Shown piece by piece: positions 1-11,499 of a DNA stretch of 64,000 bases (the first letter of the stretch is position 1; every line of letters begins with the position of its first letter). Source of the DNA: Aphrophora alni (Eukaryota > Arthropoda > Insecta > Hemiptera > Aphrophoridae); contig OY740774.1 in the NCBI GenBank assembly GCA_963513935.1, forward strand, positions 94,294,861 to 94,358,860. Direction: 5' to 3'. Made by a program: the position numbers and the translations under genes. The notes under the pieces were generated by a model. That model ran no database searches. It was not told the DNA's origin and saw only the letters and a list, made by a program, of their open reading frames with translations.

Positions 1-806
1 TAGAAAAGGAAAATTGTCCTGAATCTTCGGGTATGCCACCTTATAAGCTTATATTAAAAATATGAGGTGGTAAGAAATTCAAACATAATAAAAAGAATTT
101 GTAATTGTACATTATCTATTTAAAAATTGAAAATATATTGATTATTAATTTATCGACTGAAGGAAAGATAACTCTTATACTGAGAATCAGCTTGCCACCC
201 AGTGAACTTTACTTACTTTTCATTCTGGGCTAAAGTCAGTTTCCTTAACCTTCCAAGTAAAGTGTTTAGCCATCAACAGCTTTATGTCACTTTTTTAAAG
301 GCTCAGAAATCCACAGACATGAGGTTAATGATTCCCAGCAAGGATAATTTATAAATGGATCAAATGAAATATTCACCTAAAAAAAAACAAAGTTTAAAAA
401 AGAATTATAGCTTTTTATACATGTTGAAGTAATTATTTGTTTGTGATTTTATTTCTGGTGCTATAAAATAAAATGTTGAATCAAATGTGTTTTCATTGAA
501 AAGATTTTATAATTCAATAAATATTAAAAAGGAAAGAACCTATATAAAATATGTTCCATTACATCTAAATGCATCATTATTACTATTAATTATTATTTTA
601 ATAAAAACACGGATTAGAATTTAAATAGGCTTATTTACTAGTTCAAGATAAAAGCTCTAAACAACTAACCTGAGTTAGGTAAACTTACATTTTTTATTAT
701 TAAGATTCCACACACTTTTTATAATATACTTCTTAACACTTAGAATTTAATAGCTTCTTTAGATATACAACTCTGTGATTATTAAAGTCTTTGTATTCAA
801 TTACAG
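1..806. other. Intron of the upstream gene; nothing else seen
   Basis: AT-rich sequence with no supported gene or RNA. It ends in the splice acceptor of exon A and is therefore probably intronic to the gene whose body lies to the left. Confidence 0.4.
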
Positions 807-943
807 ATGAAGTGAAGTCGGAGGATCCTTACTCCTCCTGGCTCCCTGCACGCACTATCCTTGTAGTGGTACCACCAACAAATGACATCCCGTCTAGGCC
901 TCCTTGTGTTAAAGTCCCTGCTTTTCCTCATAGTTATTATTAA
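807..943 (+). CDS. Alternative last exon A of an upstream gene (partial)
   Basis: A 137-bp open segment follows a good splice acceptor (TTCAATTACAG) and ends at TAA (941-943). Read in phase (two bases, then GAA GTG AAG) it gives 44 residues beginning EVKSEDPYSSWLPARTILVV and ending PAFPHSYY. Base composition is near 50% GC against a background near 28%, which supports coding. The rest of the gene lies left of the window. I do not recognise the protein; the end is proline-rich. Exon B at 2495-2631 has the same entry phase and the same length, so the two are probably alternative 3' ends. A polyadenylation signal AATAAA at about 1146 could serve this exon. It could instead be an internal exon using a weak GT before the stop. 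Confidence 0.55.
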
Positions 944-2494
944 CTCTCACTAAAGAATTTTTTTCAAAGAATTGAATTAGTTATTTAAATGTTTATTTAG
1001 TGTACTTAATATATCTGTAGAAATGTTATTTGTGTTGTTTAAGTTTATAACAAAATAGTTTGTTTATACAATTATTTATCATTTTTAAGGTTAATTTACA
1101 TCAGTTCTAATTAATTATATGATAATGTAACACATTATTTTTGAGAATAAAATATATTGTTATATTTGTTTGTTTATTAAAATTTATATTTTTGAGTTAA
1201 CTTCATACATATTTCAACATATTATTTTTTCTGTAAAATTAACATGTAATGTGTAATTAACAATTATTTAAATAAATTTAAAGTTAAACGAAACAAATTT
1301 AAAAGACACCTGATTCAATACTGTTCATTTGACTTATACCACTCAGACAGTTATGGAACTTCTAGAGTGTTAACACACACAATATTCGTTCATAACATAT
1401 CTAATCTGAATTTTGTAGTGGTAGGGATAAGCATTTTCTCAGTGCATTCCCTTTTGAATGAGGGTTTAGTCTTGTAACCGGTAATAACAAAATTTGTGAT
1501 GAAGCTGCTAATGTTAGGGCAGAAGGAATGTTATCTGGAAGTTGCATAGCATGTTTAAATCCACAAATAGTGACACCGGGTTCCGGAATACCCACTGGTG
1601 ATGAGTGATGGGTTTACATATACTCAGAAATCAATCCATAGTAGAAACATTTAATATATCATAGGCCAAAACAACCACAACAAGTGTGCACAGTAAGGAC
1701 AAAGTATAGTTTTTTTTTTTTTTTTTTTTTCTTTCTTTTTTTTCAACTCCTGAAGTTGAGTGCATCATGAGAATACACTTCAAATTTAAAAAAATTAACC
1801 AGAAGTCCTCCATCACCTTTGAGATACCATGCGGCATAGGAAATTGAACTTTTGCACAACGGAAACTATATCATTCTTTGTAGATGATTCAGTGTTTCTT
1901 GCCCAGATCAAGTACTAAATCTCCCAACTTGGTTTAGAAACCCAAACTAATGTGTGCTAAATTGTAAAGAAAAGAAGCGTAGACAGTCATATTTTGACAA
2001 ATGTAGTGCCTTAAAAAAATTTTTAAACTGAGACTATCAAGTAGTCTTCATCGATAAATTATTAACACTTACTAGTTTTGTTCAGACATTTCAAAATCGC
2101 CTGCTTCTATAATATAGTTGTGATTATTATCAGATGTTAAATTTATTTATAGATTTGTATTTGATTAACACGGTCATTTATATGCAAGGCTTTTTTATAA
2201 CATTATTGATGATAAGTCATATTTATTTTATACACAAGAGCCTTGACAAGTCTTTTTAGCAGCTCTTTCTTGGCTACACCAATCCTTAATGGTAATTGAT
2301 ACGAGACTATACGCCAAAGATAAATAACTATACATATCGTAATTATAAAATATTCCATGAAACACATATATAGTAGTATTACACACATATAGTATTACTA
2401 CATGTATAGTACTGTAAAGTGTATTATCACAATATTTAAGCTATTTTAATAGGTTATTAATTGAATTTACCTTGTAAAGGTATATATGTTACAG
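944..2494. other. Stretch between the two alternative exons
   Basis: No coding sequence that I can support. It holds a possible 3' UTR and AATAAA (about 1146) for exon A, and a T-rich tract at about 1710-1745. Short open frames on the minus strand here are AT-rich and show no family motif. Confidence 0.4.
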
Positions 2495-2631
2495 ATTTCC
2501 TAAATCCAATATCAAAAGAGGAAGTAATGCAAGAATCAGGATTGTGCCTCATTCACGACCTGAACTCAGATATAGAGCTTCCTGAGAGTTTGTTTCATGA
2601 TGACCTAAGTTTCTGCCTGCCTCAGCTTTGA
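2495..2631 (+). CDS. Alternative last exon B of an upstream gene (partial)
   Basis: An acceptor (TATATATGTTACAG) is followed by an open frame entered after two bases and closed by TGA at 2629-2631. The 44 residues begin FLNPISKEEVMQESGLCLIH and end with an acidic, leucine-rich tail (DIELPESLFHDDLSF then CLPQL), the sort of composition seen in activation domains, though that is only inference. It is richer in GC than its surroundings. It shares entry phase and exact length (137 bp) with exon A at 807-943, but the two peptides are not similar. The simplest reading is that a shared upstream exon is spliced to either A or B. The function of the gene is unknown to me. Confidence 0.55.
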
Positions 2632-3499
2632 CATACACACCATGGACAAAAGATTTTGACAAGCTACGTTCTAAACATTCCTAACCGTGTCTTGTCAAAA
2701 TGAAGTTAATCTGTACATGTGTACATAGTGTTTATTATTTTTTATAGATATAGTTCTTGTCTCTATTGTTCTCTTTCTTATATATAGGGCTGGATTTAAG
2801 GATAGGCAGACTGGATGGAAGCCAAATTAACCAAGCGAAGTGAGGTTTTGTTTTAACTCAACCAATTAGCATTTCGTTTATTTGTTTGTTATTTAGACTT
2901 CCAACGAATCGGGCCACCAGCCACAGAGGCCCACCATTGGTGAGAACAAAGGTTTTCTTTCAGTTAGAGTAGTCAGTATTTCTGGGTTTCTATAGGTACA
3001 GCATGTTTACTAGCACTGTGATCCCAACATATGGTGAATGACTATGCAAAGAGCTATCCATCCATAAAGCATTTAACTTTTATTATTTAAAGCCTGTTGT
3101 GAGTGTTACAATAGTGTACACTAGATATTTCATACTGTTACAGCTCATCCATTCTATGATGGTCTCTGGGCCATGAGAGGGATGCATTTGAGCAGTATCA
3201 TGTATCGTTGAAGATGCTACACTATTCTCTGCTTAAAATTACCATGGGAGAAATACTGTAACTATGAACACAGTTACATAGTCACAGAACAACATATTAT
3301 ACTTATAACCATAATTTACTAAATATCTCTATTAAAAGAATGACTTGTATCAAGGTATAGTTGTTTGAATTTTAACTTAGCTTTCTACTATCGAAAAGGT
3401 TGCATATATAATCATGAGAGCTAAATAATTACAATAGACCTACAATTAAATACTCACTAATATATTCTATAAAACTGTATGCTGATGAGCTCAAAGTCA
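2632..3499. other. Intergenic; nothing supported
   Basis: Contains the possible 3' UTR of exon B. I saw no reading frame, RNA or repeat that I can name. Confidence 0.3.
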
Positions 3500-3865
3500 C
3501 TCTCCAAACTCTTGTTATTATCACTTTTGTCTTAGCTCACTTGTCTCACTGTCGGAATCTTCACCTAAGTTTATTATGATTTGATCACTTGCTATGTCAA
3601 TTTGGGGCTCTATTTTGGAATATTTCCCCCTTACCTTGTTACAATGATACACACGAAATTTCTATTCTTGCAATGTAATATCTTTGCATGTATCCTCAGC
3701 TAGTTTATTTACTTTCAATGAACATGAAACATTTCTTTTGGCAACACATTCTTTTAGTACACCACCATATCACCTCGATAGGGTTAAAGTTTGGATTATA
3801 TGAAGGTAGATGAAGAACAAAGTGACCACTTTTAGCAAAAATCCATCAATTTGAAATATTCTATA
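3500..3865 (-). pseudogene. DDE transposase relic (Tc1/IS630-like C-terminal end)
   Basis: On the minus strand, codons at about 3830-3720 read HFVLHLPSYNPNFNPIEVIW. This is the hallmark segment of Tc1/mariner-IS630-type transposases (PPYHPDLNPIE-like, carrying the last catalytic acidic residue), followed by a Lys-rich stretch and then an acidic tail around 3560-3540. Stops and a frameshift interrupt it, so it is a relic. It lies next to a piggyBac-type relic at 4110-4735. Whether the two came in together is not clear. Confidence 0.6.
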
Positions 3866-4109
3866 TTTTGCTTTTGCTGGTGTTATAAATAGCATACAAC
3901 TGGCTGGTCCCTAATATTTTGAACTATTTTGTGACTTTGACAATGCAAAACTTTATGCCCTCCGACTTTCTTCTTCGATATTATCCTTAATAAATGAACT
4001 TATGTGATAGAACTAAATATATTTTTCTCAATATAACTAACTAATAAAAAGGAAATAAATGTAAAAACAAATTCTTACAAAAACACAAATAATAACAAGT
4101 TAGTTGTAA

Positions 4110-4735
4110 ATTGAGTTCTTACTCTACACTGTAAACTTGGCACAGCAGTTCAGCATGTGACAAACACAACTACACTTTACACTGTTTGCAAAAGTACTTT
4201 GTTTGCTGTCTTTACACATGGAGCACCTTTCTCGTTTTCCTGACTCAGGGTTTTATTTTTTGGAAGTTGAGTACCGGAGAACTTTGCAGCTAAGACATGA
4301 ATTTCTCGAGGTAATTTGCTTTGTTTTGCCCGAAGTAACATGTGATGTTGAAGAAGTAAATGTCTTAAGCCTTTGATAAAGTCATGCCTTATGTCACTTG
4401 ATTTCCTTTTAGGACCACTTAATCATTTAGGGCAGCTAGGTTCATCAATGCAAAAATTAAATATAAAGGCCAGCGTTTTGTACTTCTTGCAACAGTACAC
4501 TCTGCACGCATATGATCAACGACATCTATGTCACTCTTGATAGAATTGTAATAAGTGATGATGGTAGGATTTATTTTTGGTCACCAGTTCTGGATCAATC
4601 TATCCTCCCTATCTTCCACTTCATGCTCCCATTCTTCTTCGGCTTTCTCATTCAGCTCACATTCATTTTCAGTATCGTCTTCACTATATTCAGTACCCGA
4701 GTTATAAAATTCATTTTTACTATCTTGTAACAATA
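4110..4735 (-). pseudogene. piggyBac-like transposase relic, internally deleted
   Basis: Read on the minus strand, an acidic Glu/Asp-rich segment (about 4735-4590), typical of the N-terminus of piggyBac transposases, is followed almost at once by DHMRAECTVARSTKRWPLYI (about 4520-4455). This matches the family block 'GVD..DQM...Y...R.T.RWP' near the C-terminal end of the catalytic core. At about 4240-4140 comes a cysteine-rich tail (ERCSMCKDS, then CSCVCHMLNCC), resembling the C-terminal zinc-binding domain. Most of the catalytic domain is missing, and in-frame stops break the rest. It is a dead internal-deletion derivative. TTAA-flanked ends were not identified. Confidence 0.6.
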
Positions 4736-5916
4736 GTTTATCAATTTCTCTACTCCTATCAACTCATGTTATTATAAGCCATACTGGCTTAGATTATTGA
4801 AAAAAAATAATAAAAAATTAGAAAACATGACCAACCATTTGAAAAAATTCTAGTCACCAAACCCGTAAATAATCAAGTAAACAAAATAGGGCTAAAACAA
4901 AAAACTAGAACTTCAACGGACGGGCTGGGTCTACTAGACCAAAAGTGTGACTTAACGTTTGCCACACAAAGACTGAGCTATTAACAGCTAAAACAATAGC
5001 CACAGCACATTCTGGGGCGTGTTCCAGAAATATACAAGGCACCGGTCTATTTCACTTTGACCTTGAACGGTGAATAAAACAATTTTTCTAGTTCTCACAG
5101 ACTCAACCCATCCATTATAGGGTTAAGGTATTCACCTTTCAAAATACCATTTTCACTTTTTTCTGTTAAAAAGAGTGGTAAGAAGGACACACTTGTTATC
5201 TGGTGATTTCTTACGAAGCATATAAAATGCTCAGTGTACAAGGTTGATTATTAATATAATCTTTTTATAATTACATACATGCATGCTGCAGTTGTGGATG
5301 TGGACATACAAAGAAAAGACTCTTTAAAGAAGAGGTCCGTGCTCTGACCAGATTTTAACATACAGTAGAGACCAAACTATTATAAATCCAGCCCTGGTTT
5401 TGTATTTTTCATTTAATGTTGTTTGTGTAATTTTGTTGTAACATTGTAATTTATTCATATAGATTTTGATTAGTAGGGGATGATATATCTTCTATAATAA
5501 CCAAAACTTTAACACAATTGTGACACACACTCTCTCCAAAGTCTGAAATAAAAAATGATGCTATTATTAATTAATTATTCTGCATAAATAAAAGTAAGAG
5601 ATCCTATTAAGAAAAAAAATCTACAAGTATTATTAGTATACAACTATATCTAATGCCTATTTGTTATTGTTTTGAAACACAAAATTACCTACTTAAAGTA
5701 GTGATAACTGATATTCAAGTAGTGATATTGCATATCGAAAATATATGCAATATCAAATTTACAATAATAGAATTATGTTTGTAGCTAATTCTGTTCATCT
5801 TTGACAGCAATGTTAACTACAAATTTAGACCATAACAACAGTGGTTATTCACGTGGAAAGCTTTTTCACATTACAACCTATTAATCAAATATAGTTAATT
5901 TTAAAATGTGTCTATT
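4736..5916. other. Intergenic; no gene seen
   Basis: AT-rich. A short AT-rich dyad lies near 5735-5755. No supported coding sequence. Confidence 0.3.
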
Positions 5917-6860
5917 TTGTAAAAAGTATTGGTTAGAATATTCGATGAAGCATCAATGATCCATATAGCGGCTGTTAATTGTATAGTCCATATACATAAA
6001 GATCTAATGAAATGTGTAAACTCAATTTTTAAACATGTTTCAATGGGAGGAAAAAATATTCTATGTAAAGATTTCAGACAGGTTTTACCTGTAGTATATA
6101 TGTCAGGTAAAGTATAAATACTAGAAGTAGGTATACAAAGAAGTCAAGTCTGGAATCCTCTAATGTTTCTTCATTTAACAAGAAATATGTGTGTAAGTCA
6201 AGCTCAAAATGAATTGTGACTGCCTATTGCTGCTAGGTAATGGGACTTTGTAAAATGAGAGAGGAGCAAATATCATCAATATATCTGATAAGTTTATGCT
6301 CAAAGACTAAAAAACTTGTAATTTGGCAGTGGAGTTAATGTGTATAACACAAAAACTGTTCAAACCATGTGATATTATGCCCCTGAAACAAAAACTGTCA
6401 CAAAATCATCAGTGGGTTGTTAAACATAATTGAAGGAGAATATAAACAATATTATGACGTGGTTCAAATTATATCAGAATATCCAAGAGAACAATAAATT
6501 ATACCCGTGGAATATATCAACTCTCAGGAATGTTTGTCCACAAATTGACACTTGTTGCTGCCATCATCACATTAGTAAGAAATATGAACCTTGGTGCAGG
6601 TCTGGTGAATGGTGTCCAATCAATAGTGACTCACTTAGCATTTATTTCTGTCAAGAGTTAAATTGATTTCTATAGACCCAAACATGCCTTTTAAAATGAC
6701 AAGAATATAATACCCACTAAGATTAGTGTTTTCTATTACTATAAATAAGGCACGAGGACAAATATTTGAAAAAGTAGGTATACACTTTGTAAAACCTGTT
6801 TCTACTCACAAGAAACTCTGTAGCTTTTAACAGAGTGTAAATCGTCAGAGGGAGTATGAG
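5917..6860 (+). pseudogene. Helitron Pif1-like helicase relic
   Basis: The frame at 5929-6117 reads IFDEASMIHIAAVN and then GGKNILCKDFRQVLPVV. These are Walker B (DEaSM) and the GGD.RQ.LPV block of the Pif1-like helicase domain of Helitron RepHel proteins. Downstream, across several frames, are decayed later motifs: an NMRC-like segment (TRNMCVSQAQ) near 6175, NGVQSI near 6610, and near 6745-6790 a region matching 'fa.tInKaqGQt....vgi.L' (here NKARGQIFEKVGIHF). Stops and frameshifts occur throughout. Rep domain, Walker A and Helitron ends were not found, so this is a C-terminal fragment. Confidence 0.7.
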
Positions 6861-7022
6861 TAAATATAAAAGAAATAGCTGAACAAAAAATATTATCCTA
6901 TTTTATAATAATATTATAATAATAAATATTATTATTGGAACATTTTAACAAATTGAGTAGTTACAAGTCAAAGTGTCATATTTTTGTATCATACCTAATA
7001 TAATACATTTAAGGTAATGATA

Positions 7023-7098
<76 letters not shown>

Positions 7099-9683
7099 TT
7101 AGTTTACTTACTATTATTGTAACTGTTTTATAAAACTATTTATTTGAACTATGAAATCTAGTCACTAACTTTATATTTATATAAATAATGAATACTAGGC
7201 TACTTTTTGTTTTATTTTTAAGTGAAGCTATTCATATTTAAATTTTGTTATACAATTGTGGAAATAATAATCTAGCACTATCTTTTATAGAGCTACTCAG
7301 AAAGATCATTAAAGACAGCAACTCAACTTTAACTTTTAACATATGGTAAAATCAAAGTTGTTTTATATTTAAAATAGCATAGACAAGATGATATTGATTA
7401 AATAATCGCTAACATTTAGTTATTAGTTGTAATTTATAAACATACTAGTCTCTTGAATTGAACTGACATTTAAATAATTGATAAACACCTTAATTTTAAA
7501 CATTATGTTTAAAGTTGTATAACATTACTGGTCTAAGTGCGCTTCACTTCACCCACTGCAGAAAATAAATTAATAACGTTAGTCAAATTTTGGGAATTTT
7601 TATGTTTGTAAGAGGGAGGAGTTCCCGGTTACACCTCACCATAATGGTTTTTTTTTTTTTTTTTGGTACTCAAACCTCTAGTATAGATGGGAAGAAGAGC
7701 AAAATTCAGTACGCCTGTGTCATCTAGCCTAACGTGGCTGTCGGTCGAGCCGGGGATACACTAGATATTGACGGTAAATCACTTCTTGTGCAATCAACCG
7801 TCAGATTTGTGATAAGTAAACATCAGTAGTGTTTAGTAGTATATTTAATGTACCTGTCTTTATAGACTTTGATGAAAAAATTAATGTTAATTTGACCTAA
7901 TTATGAAAATAACAATAAAATTTTTTTTTACAAAACTTGAAGAATGGAACAAATATTACATAATCGGGCAACATTTTAAAACAAAGATATCATTGAATAT
8001 ATATGTATAACTGTACTTTATAGTTCAAATCCAGCACTGTAGAAAATGTTTGAGCCAATTAAAAAAATATATAATGAGACTCTTCATAAAAAAACAAATT
8101 TACAATAACAAATATAAATAAATGCAGTAACTTATGAAACTAAAGGTTGAAAAGTCTTTCTCATCTGCTTCTCTCGTTGTTATTACTTAGGATGTACAAA
8201 CTATGGAGAATATTGTGTACTGCAGATATAGGCATATCTTGCATAAGATGTTTACAATTTAAAAAGTATTATAAATTACCGTTTTATAGATCCAATTTGT
8301 AGACTCATTTCTATTAATATTATTTACAAAACAGACCAGGGTGGATAGTTGTGACTCGATTGTAGAATGTAGACATCCATTTTTTGTTGGGTTAACCCAA
8401 CATAGCTGTTTTCAGAAGCCTAGAATGCTCCTTCAGACGTCTGGTTATCTGGCCTTACTCTCTACTCTTCTGTCAAAAATACTCTCTGAAGCTCAGAGAG
8501 AGATTTGGTCTATTGATTGAGACCTGCATATTAGAGTTACACAATATCTGGGCAGCAACAATCGACTGCCCATTTTATTTTATAGTATAATAACAGTTTG
8601 CAATTTAGGATAATCGTTATTGATATATTGATCAACACAATAAACCTGCTGGTTGTATATTAATTATTATTTATTGTTATATTTTCTATAGGTGAATTAT
8701 TATTTCAATAATGGGAACATCTCAGCTTTCAAAACAAATCATTTCACCAAAAATACAAGGTTTTATTGACTAATATTTCTTTTGCACTCATTGATCAATT
8801 CACATTAGCTTGGTGTGATATGTGGAATATCATTGAAACATTGTCATCTTTATTTCTCAAATAGGAAATTTGATATACTATTTAAATATTTTCATGACAA
8901 CGTTATTTTGAATTACTACCCAAAGGGCTCAGAGAATTTTTGATTAGGTACTGAACTTTGTTTATATAAGTCTATATAATTTAGCATTAATCATTAAAAA
9001 TTGTATATTACATGAACGTGAAAAAAACAAAAACAAAAGAAAACAGTACAGTATGCCAAAAATGTAATAACAATTTTAATAATTTGTAACTATTAAGTTG
9101 GTTCTAATCATAAATGTTTAGTCTTTAGGTACTTTTTTACAATTCTCAGGTATAAGTAACTTGTAGAGTTTTGTATTTAGATGAAAAATAAATAATTATC
9201 AACATGTAGGACATGTTTTTATTTCCTTTAAATATTCTGTTTAAACTAATATACTAGACAAATTATTTAAGTTGTGAAAATTTTGTGATAAATAATAATT
9301 GTTATTACTTCCTGTTCAATCATTTAGCAGGCTAAATAATGATTTATGCTATAGGAGAGTAACATTAATAGCGATGAAAATGTCAAACAAATGTAGCTGT
9401 TCAATGTAGAATCAGTTTATTTTATTCTTAACACTTTTAGGACCACAACATATGTTTCCGACAGTGAGTTAATTACATTCTAGAACATGTTTTTTAAATG
9501 GACACCAATTTTGGGTTATTTAGATTCATAAATAAAAAAATGTTTGTATGTATTATGTAAAATGGGTAAATTCTGGTTTTCAGATAATTTGGTATAGACA
9601 TTATTGAAAACACATTAGATAATTATAAGAGAGAAAAAAATAACAAAATCAAATGTTAACTTACTACATACTGAGTGATTTCT
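6861..9683. other. Intergenic; microsatellite and unassigned patches
   Basis: Apart from the TA repeat and a poly-T run near 7649-7665, two patches are less AT-rich: 7610-7800, and 8330-8570, which has a frame open for about 58 codons after TTTTCAG. Neither shows a family motif, so I leave both unassigned. Confidence 0.3.
7023..7095. repeat. (TA)n microsatellite
   Basis: About 73 bp of almost uninterrupted TA dinucleotides with a single C interruption. Confidence 0.95.
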
Positions 9684-10263
9684 AAATAAATAATTTTTTA
9701 ACAAAAAAAGACCGACTTCAAAAAGAGAACAAAAATTAAAAAATAAAGAAAAAATACATTCAACATTAATGTGTAATAAATATAATTTAAAAAAATATAA
9801 CATGTAACTAAAAAGTATTAAATAATAATGTGTTATAATAGTAATTCCGACTTCGTAATAACTATATTAGTGAAATGTAAACTGATATTTACAGAAACTA
9901 AAACCAGTGTTTATATCTTGTTTTTTTTTTTTAAGTCGACGCCATGATTGTTCAAGCGATTGAACTTTTCTAGTGTCGAAAAATAGGACTACTCACTATT
10001 TAGCCTTTATACCTAAAATATATCGTGCACTCACAAGAAAAATACCAAACTGTATTTTCGCAAGTATGCATTTCACGAATATAATTATTACGAAGTCGGA
10101 ATTACTATTATAACACATTATTATTTAATACTTTTTAGTTACATGTTATATTTTTTAAAATTATATTTATTACACATTAATGTTGAATGTATTTTTTCTT
10201 TATTTATTTATTTTTGTTCTTTTTTTGAAGTCGGTCTTTTTTTTTGTTAAAAAATTATTTATT
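9684..10263. mobile_element. Large foldback element (about 185-bp arms)
   Basis: The left arm (9684-9868) and right arm (10078-10263) are near-perfect reverse complements; for example GTAATTCCGACTTCGTAATA at 9841 answers TATTACGAAGTCGGAATTAC at about 10087. They flank a spacer of about 209 bp. The arms carry GACCGACTTC / GAAGTCGGTC. The right arm runs directly into the repeat at 10264-11150, which also ends in GAAGTCGGT, so both may be parts of one composite element. Confidence 0.8.
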
Positions 10264-11150
10264 TTGTCACTTTTAGTGCTTTTATTAAGTAGCTTTCAAT
10301 TTATTTTGAAATAACATTTTTGTTCGACATTATGACTGAAAATGAGAAACAGAAAATTTTTAATCAATTCTCATCGAGCTCATGCTTGTATGATATTCGA
10401 TGTTCTTTCCTGTTCAAGTCCTGTTTAAACGTGCACGCTAGTCCTTAGCTGCATACAGTTCCCCACAAGTTTACGTGACCACTCTTTTTTCTTCAGTTAG
10501 AATTTGAACTCCGACAAAACAAAACAGTTGTAACTGTCGAAAAGTGTACATCAGTTTTACGTGGCTACTGGAATTGTGAAGTGTGCGTTTACATATTGCG
10601 GTTCTACTCGCGTTTTTGACAATCGAGCAGTGTAGCAAGTATTGTCTCATGGGAAGACCATCTAAAAGTGCTGTTCGTATGCGGCGGCTTAGAAATGAAG
10701 AATCTGAAGAAAATAAAAAAGAGGTATTGGCTCGGTGAAACTTTTTAATACTAGACAAAACATGTATTAAACCTTGTAAATCCAATTAATTCTTTCAAAT
10801 TCAACAATATTTATTTATTGCTAGTACTGGCCCAGTACTAACAAAAATGTCATATAAGTACTGGCTAGTTAACATAAACGATATACCATTTTCAATATTA
10901 TCAATATTAAACAATAATATTTCCAACTAGTCATGTCAACCAGGCGCCATTTTGGCATTGTTTTGCAAATACTGGCCAAGTACTGGCTCAATCAAGTCAG
11001 AAATGAAATGGGACCATCTCGGGACCATACCCTTTCAAACGAAACCACCCCCAATGAAATCGCTCGAGCCGTTCCGGAAATATGCACGAACACACATAAA
11101 AAAAAAAAATCAGATCGAAACAGAACCTCCTCCTTTTTTGAAGTCGGTAA
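10264..11150. mobile_element. Interspersed repeat ending in CTCCTTTTTTGAAGTCGGT
   Basis: The last 230 bp contain GGGACCATCTCGGGACCATA, an A-run near 11098-11109 and the end motif AACCTCCTCC plus TTTTTTGAAGTCGGT. From memory, similar repeat ends are scattered through insect genomes, but I cannot name the class. ACCGACTTCAAAAA at about 9711 lies in inverted orientation to this end, so terminal inverted repeats of a larger element (about 9711-11146) are possible. Inside is a 29-codon frame at 10649-10738 starting MGRPSKSAVRMRRLR. Confidence 0.5.
10649..10738 (+). CDS. Short basic reading frame inside a repeat (possible first exon)
   Basis: ATG at 10649 opens MGRPSKSAVRMRRLR followed by an acidic/Lys stretch and a TGA at 10736-10738, 29 codons in all. 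GRP with basic neighbours is AT-hook-like. A GT follows the codon GAG at about 10723, so the frame may be a first exon spliced onward rather than a complete gene. It sits within the GAAGTCGGT-ended repeat and is probably transposon-derived. No family assignment. Confidence 0.25.
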   Translation: MGRPSKSAVRMRRLRNEESEENKKEVLAR

Positions 11151-11418
11151 AAAGAAAATTGGCTATTCAAATTTTTCACACAACAAGAACTGAAACACTA
11201 TTATATAATTTGTTGTGGATTATTTTATAACAAAACTATATTTCCATGTTATACGTTTAGAATGTCCAATTTCTATAGTTTCTTGATGCTTTCTGTGCAA
11301 TTGTTTTCAAATAAAGCACTTCAAATTCTACTCAAGCTAACCACTGTTTATTTATAGTGGCCTTCTCATGGTCATATCATAGGTTAGGAGTGAAACAAAC
11401 TTCACAGAAAAAAATCTA

Positions 11419-11499
11419 GTGTCTTAGGTGGGATTAACCTACAACCGTCGGCACCATTGATCAAGGAATTGCTGCCTTTAGCCTCTCAACCACAAGACA
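11419..11499 (-). repeat. tRNA-like sequence (class II tRNA-derived repeat or pseudogene)
   Basis: On the minus strand the ends pair (TGTCTT with AAGACA). An A-box-like GTGGTTGAGAGGCTAAAGG and a B-box-like GTAGGTTAATCCCACC follow at tRNA spacing, with room for a long variable arm, as in Ser/Leu tRNAs. The T-loop lacks the canonical TTCRA, so a functional tRNA is unlikely. A SINE head or tRNA pseudogene is more plausible. Confidence 0.45.

Noticed and set aside
7023..7095. CRISPR-like or functional array
   Set aside because: Plain TA microsatellite; no spacer structure, and no CRISPR is expected in this kind of genome.
8407..8590. Possible exon after TTTTCAG with about 58 open codons
   Set aside because: Less AT-rich than its surroundings, but no donor, no family similarity and no matching phase partner.
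9901..9990. Gene in the spacer of the large foldback
   Set aside because: No frame longer than a few dozen codons and no splice-consistent structure.
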